This document shows, in pieces, positions 59,667 through 64,000 of a DNA stretch of 64,000 bases. The notes under the pieces are model-generated. The model was not told the DNA's origin, searched no databases, and saw only the letters and a list, made by a program, of their open reading frames with translations. Numbering within the stretch: the first letter of the stretch is position 1; the number at the start of each line of letters is the position of its first letter. Source of the DNA: Planctomycetota bacterium (GTDB lineage Bacteria; Planctomycetota; Planctomycetia; Gemmatales; Gemmataceae); NCBI GenBank assembly GCA_016872605.1, contig VGZI01000005.1:27773-91772 (forward strand). Direction: 5' to 3'. A program made the position numbers and the translations under genes.

Positions 59667-60560
59667 CTAGCGCGGCAGCGGACGATTTTCAATGTATCGA
59701 TTCAACGCTTCAGGCGTCAATGCAACGGGCGCCCCAGCAGCCGGTATCTCGACGTTAGCGCTCCAGAGGATGCCATTGACGAGGAATCGGCGGTACCCCT
59801 CCTCGGCCAAGCTCGCATGCAGATGGCCGCCGGTGAACGCGAAGGATCGCCCGCCGGCCTCGCGCTCGAACGCCCATGCAACGATTGACGCATCATCAAT
59901 CTTGGCATTCGGTGTTTTCGGATTGACCGTGCGCAACAGCGGCGTGACGCCTTTCATCGCGGGAGCGAATCGTAGCTTGAAAAGGTAACCGTCATCGATC
60001 TTGAACTTCTTGACGCCGCGCGTGATCGGATGCTTGGGGAAATCATTGAACTCGTAAATCCAGTGAGCGCGCTGCGAGTAACCCTTCTCCCAAACGGCGC
60101 CCATCCAACCTTGGGCGCGCGCGCCAAGCTTCTTGTCGACATCAACGCCTTGATGCAGCATGACCAAACCCGCGCCGGCCTCGGCTAGCTTCGCGATCTG
60201 GGCGAGCTTGGCGTCGCGCGACGCGGGATGCTTGGCGCCGCCGTCGAGGAAGAACACCACCGCGGCTGCACTCTCGAACGTCTTCGGATTCGTCGGCCAA
60301 TCGAGAGCGAGCACGGGAAACACGCCTGGCGTCTGTTTGACAAGGTCCATCAGCACGGCACAACCGCCGATGTACTCGTGCTCGCCTGGCTTATAGTAAT
60401 TCGAGCCGGCGATAAAGACGATCTTCTTGAGCTTGCCGTTCGCCGGTTGCTCTTCGAGAGCGATGCCTTTGGGGAGGAACGGTTTTTTTTCATTCGCGAA
60501 GAGCGGACTCGCCATCACCAGGACGAGAAGAACGCTCACGTGGACAAATCGGCTATGCAT
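59667..60560 (-). CDS. ThuA-like (trehalose-utilisation type) exported protein
   Basis: The product has 297 residues; ATG 60560, with GAGGTG from the end of the esterase gene as Shine-Dalgarno. Signal peptide about 1-22 (ending PLFAN). ThuA/GATase-like fold: KKIVFIAGSNYYKPGEHEYIG, ALDWPTNPKTFESAAAVVFF, LHQGVDVDKKLGARAQGWMGAVW, with the metal/ligand His pair in GYSQRAHWIYEF, and AWAFEREAGGRSFAFTGGHLH. Widespread in planctomycete sugar-oxidation loci; the reaction is not established. Four bases after the esterase stop, so co-translated. Confidence 0.88.
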   Translation of the reverse strand: MHSRFVHVSVLLVLVMASPLFANEKKPFLPKGIALEEQPANGKLKKIVFIAGSNYYKPGEHEYIGGCAVLMDLVKQTPGVFPVLALDWPTNPKTFESAAAVVFFLDGGAKHPASRDAKLAQIAKLAEAGAGLVMLHQGVDVDKKLGARAQGWMGAVWEKGYSQRAHWIYEFNDFPKHPITRGVKKFKIDDGYLFKLRFAPAMKGVTPLLRTVNPKTPNAKIDDASIVAWAFEREAGGRSFAFTGGHLHASLAEEGYRRFLVNGILWSANVEIPAAGAPVALTPEALNRYIENRPLPR

Positions 60561-60564
60561 GCTT

Positions 60565-61518
60565 TCACCTCACGTGCTTTCTCAAGAACGCCTCGATGCG
60601 GTCGAAGGCGTGTGCGACATTGGCGTCCATCATGCCTTTGCCGTCGAATCCGTGCCCGCCGCCCTTGATCGTGATTAACTCGTGCTCGACGCCGACGCGC
60701 CTGAGTTCGCGGGCCATGTCGACCGATTGTTGATACGGCACATCGGTATCGTTGTCGCCGTGCAGGAGCATCGTCGGCGGATAGGCCTTGGTCACGTTGC
60801 GCACCGGGCAGAAGCGGTCGAAAGCCCTCGGCTCCTTGGCTGGGTCATGGCCGGTGACGAGCTGAGGCCAAAGCCCGTTTTGGCGACAGTACATGTAAAA
60901 GTTGCCCCGGCCAGGCACGCTCCCCTCGGCAATCTCCTTCGTGCCGATCGCCTTGTACGCGTCCTCCTTGGAGACGAGCGGACGCGTCTTGCGATAAAAC
61001 GGATCGGGCTTGGCGTACCAGTCGCCGTCGATGTCGCCGTAGCCATAGAACGGGATCAGCGCCTGCGGCCGCGGTTCGACGGCGAACCCGGTCATGAGCG
61101 TCAGGTAGCCGCCTGCCGAATGCCCGATGACGGCGACCTTCTTGGGATCGATCTTGAACAACTCCGGCCCTTTCGTCCGCACCCACTTGAACGCGTCCTG
61201 CACGTCCTCGATGATGCCCTTGAGCTTCGTCTCCGGCGCTAGGCGATAGTCGATGGAAACGATGACATACCCGGCGTTCAGATAACGTTTGCGCTGCTCG
61301 ATGTTTGGTCCGCCAGTGCGCTGCCCGACGATCAGCGCCCCGCCATGAATCCAGACGATCACCGGCCGCACCTCGTCGCCCGCCAGCCGATACACGTCCG
61401 CCTTGATCGGCAAGGCGCCGGCCGTTTTGTAGGTGTAGGTTTTTGGCATGAGGGTTTTGTCGTTAGCCAAGGCCAGCGACGGCGCCATGACAAGGCACAA
61501 AAGGATCGCGATTCGCAT
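60565..61518 (-). CDS. Exported alpha/beta hydrolase (carboxylesterase-like)
   Basis: The product has 317 residues; ATG 61518, GGAGGCC upstream. Signal peptide about 1-18. Oxyanion-hole WIHGGALIVGQRT (HGG), catalytic Ser in VAVIGHSAGGYLTL (GHSAG), Asp in LLHGDNDTDVPYQQ, His in GGGHGFDG: the complete triad of the BD-FAE/lipase-like family. Probably periplasmic, acting on acylated sugars or xenobiotic esters; specificity unknown. First gene of an operon with the ThuA-like gene. Confidence 0.92.
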   Translation of the reverse strand: MRIAILLCLVMAPSLALANDKTLMPKTYTYKTAGALPIKADVYRLAGDEVRPVIVWIHGGALIVGQRTGGPNIEQRKRYLNAGYVIVSIDYRLAPETKLKGIIEDVQDAFKWVRTKGPELFKIDPKKVAVIGHSAGGYLTLMTGFAVEPRPQALIPFYGYGDIDGDWYAKPDPFYRKTRPLVSKEDAYKAIGTKEIAEGSVPGRGNFYMYCRQNGLWPQLVTGHDPAKEPRAFDRFCPVRNVTKAYPPTMLLHGDNDTDVPYQQSVDMARELRRVGVEHELITIKGGGHGFDGKGMMDANVAHAFDRIEAFLRKHVR

Positions 61519-61537
61519 TTCGGCCTCCGGAAGTCAT

Positions 61538-61566
61538 CTGTAGGGTGCGTGAAACGCACCTTACAG
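61538..61566. repeat. Short palindrome (ctgtagggtgcgt)
   Basis: ctgtagggtgcgt (61538-61550) is inverted at 61554-61566 with one mismatch and a three-base loop. Lies between glgX and the esterase gene; may act as a transcript hairpin for the minus strand, without a T tract. Confidence 0.6.
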
Positions 61567-61608
61567 TCTCAGTCATCGTAGTGAGTTGATATTGCATGCA
61601 GGAGGCGA

Positions 61609-63741
61609 TCACGCCTCGGCAATCAGGACGACCATGGAATGGGCTGCAACCGGATAGAGGGAATCGGCGGCGACAACGGGGCCGTCGTCGGGACCGACGA
61701 TGTCGAGCGGCGACAACAGCGACGTATCGATAGCGCGGCGCCAGAGCTTGCCGTTAGGCGAACGCGGGATGCGGAAGGGAATGGCGTCCATCCAGGCATT
61801 GCACGCGATGTAGAAGTCGCGATCGACTTCACGCCCCGTCTGCGTGCCGTCCAAAGCGAACGCCAGCGTTCGGCTCGAGTGAGAGAAGTCGGGGCAGAAC
61901 GGCTCCACGCCATGCCAGATCACATCGGGGGGCAGAGTGCCGCTCGGCCCGCTGCCGCGCAGGAAGTCGCGGCGGCGGAGTGCGGGATGGCGCTTGCGCA
62001 GGGCGATCACCATCGACGTGAAGCGCAGGAAGTCGGCGTGCGTTTCGCGCAGACGCCAATCGACCCAGCTCAGGTCGTTGTCCTGGCACCAGGCGTTGTT
62101 GTTTCCCTTTTGGGTGCGCAAGAACTCATCGCCGCCCAAGAGCATCGGCACGCCTTGCGAGATCATCAGGGTCGTTAACAGATTCTTCGCCTGGCGTTTG
62201 CGAAGCCGGAGCACATCGGAGTTGTGCGTCGGGCCTTCGAAACCGCAGTTCCACGAGAAGTTCTCGTCCATGCCGTCGCGGTTGTATTCGCCGTTGGCGT
62301 CGTTATGCTTGTGGTTGTACGAGACGAGGTCCCAAAGCGTGAAGCCATCGTGGCAGGTGACGAAGTTGACCGAGTGCCCCGGGTGTCGCCCGGACTGCTG
62401 ATAGAGGTCAGCGCTGCCGCAGATGCGCGTGGCCAGGGCGCCGGCCATGCCTTCGTCGCCGCGCCAGAACCGGCGAACATCATCGCGGAATCGGCTATTC
62501 CATTCGGACCAGCGGCCGCCGAATTTCGGGAACGTGCCCACCTGATACGTTCCCGCCGCGTCCCAGGGTTCGGCGATCAGCTTGGTGTCACGCAACAGGC
62601 CGTCCTCGGAGATCATCTCGACGATCGGCGGATCGACCAGGATGTTGCCTTTGCGATCGCGGCCAAAGACCGACGCGAGATCGAAACGCAACCCGTCGAC
62701 ATGCATTTCGCCGATCCAGAAACGCAGGCAGGTCAGGATCAATTCGCGAACGATCGGGTGGTTGCAGTTGACCGTGTTGCCGCAACCGGTGAGGTTGAGA
62801 TAGTTGCCTTTTTCGCCGAGGAGGTAGTAGAGCTGATTATCGAGGCCGCGGAAGGAGTAGGTTCGGCCGCGATCATCGCCTTCGCCGGTATGGTTGAAGA
62901 CGACGTCGAGGATGACTTCGATGCCGGCTTCGTGGAAGGAGCGGACCATGTCGCGGAATTCGTTGACCTGGCCGTGCTCCTTGCCGCTGGCCGCGTAGGC
63001 GCCTTTCGGCGCGGCGAAAGCGATGCTGTTGTAGCCCCAGAAGTTTTTCAGCACCTCGCCGGTTTGCGGATTGACGAAAACGCAATCGTCCTCGTCAAAC
63101 TCGAACACGGGAAGCAATTCCACTGCCGTGATGCCGAGCTGTTGCAGATAGGGAATCTTCTCGATCAACCCCGCAAACGTGCCGGGCTTGGAAACGACGG
63201 CCGACGGATGCACCGTGAAGCCGCGCACGTGCAGCTCGTAGATGATGGAATCTTCCATCGGCGTGACGAGCGGCACGTCCTCGCGCCAATCGTAGTGCCG
63301 GCGATGATACAGGCTGCGGCGATGGGTTCCGCGCTCGCTGTTTCGGCCGTTGAAATAATGTCCGTTGCAGCCCCACACCGTGCCGTCGGCGACGGCGGTG
63401 CAGCTGGGATCGAGGAGTATCAGACTGGGATCAAAACGATGGTTGAATCCCATCGGTCCGTCGACGCGCCAGCCGTAGCGGAAGGTGCGAGGCAGATCGT
63501 AGATGTGGATATGCCAAAGATCGCCGGTGCGATGCTTGCGCGGATCGAGCCGGATCTCCGCGAGGATTTGATCGCTCTCGACACGCTGCAGGACAAGGCT
63601 CACTTCGGTGCCATGCCGGCACATCAGGACGAAGTTGATCCCCTCCGCAAGCGGGGTCGCCCCTAACGGCGTCGAGCGTCCTCGGCTGGTGCGAAAAGCA
63701 ACGGGAGTGATGTCGGGTTCGACCGAGAGTTCCATGTTCAC
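61609..63741 (-). CDS. glgX: Glycogen debranching enzyme (isoamylase type)
   Basis: The product has 710 residues from GTG 63741; ATG 63735 two codons in is an equal choice, and no strong Shine-Dalgarno sequence is visible. Cleaves alpha-1,6 branches of glycogen after phosphorylase. N-terminal CBM48 domain about 25-120; GH13 barrel with YELHVRGFT, EVILDVVFNHTGEGD, catalytic Asp 354 in GLRFDLASVF, Glu 391 in IAEPWDAAG and HD (464-465) in VTCHDGFTLWDLVSYNHKHND. Length and order match GlgX/isoamylase. Cytoplasmic. It stands alone; other glycogen genes are outside the window. Confidence 0.95.
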   Translation of the reverse strand: MNMELSVEPDITPVAFRTSRGRSTPLGATPLAEGINFVLMCRHGTEVSLVLQRVESDQILAEIRLDPRKHRTGDLWHIHIYDLPRTFRYGWRVDGPMGFNHRFDPSLILLDPSCTAVADGTVWGCNGHYFNGRNSERGTHRRSLYHRRHYDWREDVPLVTPMEDSIIYELHVRGFTVHPSAVVSKPGTFAGLIEKIPYLQQLGITAVELLPVFEFDEDDCVFVNPQTGEVLKNFWGYNSIAFAAPKGAYAASGKEHGQVNEFRDMVRSFHEAGIEVILDVVFNHTGEGDDRGRTYSFRGLDNQLYYLLGEKGNYLNLTGCGNTVNCNHPIVRELILTCLRFWIGEMHVDGLRFDLASVFGRDRKGNILVDPPIVEMISEDGLLRDTKLIAEPWDAAGTYQVGTFPKFGGRWSEWNSRFRDDVRRFWRGDEGMAGALATRICGSADLYQQSGRHPGHSVNFVTCHDGFTLWDLVSYNHKHNDANGEYNRDGMDENFSWNCGFEGPTHNSDVLRLRKRQAKNLLTTLMISQGVPMLLGGDEFLRTQKGNNNAWCQDNDLSWVDWRLRETHADFLRFTSMVIALRKRHPALRRRDFLRGSGPSGTLPPDVIWHGVEPFCPDFSHSSRTLAFALDGTQTGREVDRDFYIACNAWMDAIPFRIPRSPNGKLWRRAIDTSLLSPLDIVGPDDGPVVAADSLYPVAAHSMVVLIAEA

Positions 63742-63756
63742 AGGGGAGAGGGAGAA

Positions 63757-63999
63757 TCAATCGCCCGCGGGTCGGCAACGCTGTTTACGTTTGGCGCTTG
63801 CATGGCGCCGCGCGAGCGCTAAACGCAAGCCCAGTCCATGATACGCCATCGATCCCGCCCACACAAGCGGCCCAGCCAAATCCCATATTTTCATCGATCC
63901 GGAAAAATTCCCCTTTCCAAATCCCGTTTCGATGCCATAATACAAATACATCTTGATCGCGCGGGCGAAATCCCGCGTCCGCTCAAGGAAAATCGGCAT
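63757..63999 (-). CDS. Possible 80-codon ORF at window edge
   Basis: An open frame reads MPIFLERTRDFARAIKMYLY and ends with sequence that is only the translation of a palindrome (63783-63830). Its start region touches the window edge, so it may be the 3' part of a longer gene. Less GC-rich than neighbours in its first half. Weak support. Confidence 0.25.
   Translation of the reverse strand: MPIFLERTRDFARAIKMYLYYGIETGFGKGNFSGSMKIWDLAGPLVWAGSMAYHGLGLRLALARRHASAKRKQRCRPAGD
63783..63830. repeat. CGTTTAGCG palindrome upstream of glgX
   Basis: gtttacgtttggcgcttgc and gcgagcgctaaacgcaagc surround a GGCGCC core; fifth member of the family listed at 24122-24172. Located upstream of the glgX start on the minus strand. 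Confidence 0.7.
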
Positions 64000-64000
64000 C

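Overview
This is GC-rich DNA from a member of the phylum Planctomycetota, most likely Gemmatales/Gemmataceae-like. The evidence is the gene content: four DUF1501 proteins with Tat-type leaders, a DUF1549/DUF1553 protein, two DUF1080 proteins, tandem DUF4159 domains, a TIGR03067 protein, a two-heme HzsA-like propeller protein and many short exported proteins with no counterpart outside the phylum. Core genes present are tilS, trpC, dtd, priA, rpsB, tsf and glgX. I found no rRNA or tRNA genes, CRISPR array or prophage.

Layout. 1-12 kb: DUF4159 protein cut by the left edge, TPR protein, barrel-like exported protein, DUF1501, DUF1080, a thioredoxin-like gene interrupted by one in-frame UGA (candidate selenoprotein), a formylglycine-generating-enzyme-like/TolB lipoprotein, a prenyltransferase-repeat protein and a small secreted protein/lipoprotein pair. 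12-24 kb: tilS-trpC (ATGA overlap), CPBP protease, YgfZ/GcvT-like protein, exported propeller protein, OFA-type MFS transporter, PepSY-like protein, HzsA-like cytochrome, small conserved protein and dtd. 24-30.5 kb: two APC permeases, a strong terminator and priA. 30.5-39.8 kb: accessory region with two DUF1501 genes, a decayed PIN toxin beside an intact antitoxin, Uma2 nuclease, a broken small membrane protein, a RAYT transposase with its palindromes, and DUF1080. 40-52 kb: a 1311-residue orphan, a GNAT acetyltransferase and a minus-strand block containing three tandem HEAT-repeat/propeller paralogues. 52.4-54.8 kb: small His-tailed membrane protein, rpsB-tsf. 55-63.7 kb: minus-strand run glgX, esterase, ThuA-like, hypothetical, TIGR03067, then DUF1549/1553 and DUF1501, both broken.

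Two themes stand out. First, a single UGA interrupts an otherwise continuous thioredoxin-like frame that keeps its own Shine-Dalgarno sequence and intrinsic terminator, and an imperfect hairpin can form just after the UGA. Second, several families of palindromic repeats fill the intergenic gaps. They also lie in frame inside coding regions (trpC, priA, the HzsA-like gene, the FGE/TolB gene and the first gene) and provide or abut stop codons of neighbouring genes. One family flanks a RAYT gene.

Most genes look singly transcribed or in short operons. Exported proteins with HEAT, propeller, DUF1080, ThuA or DUF1501 domains dominate, in keeping with a polymer-degrading planctomycete, but their substrates cannot be read from the sequence.
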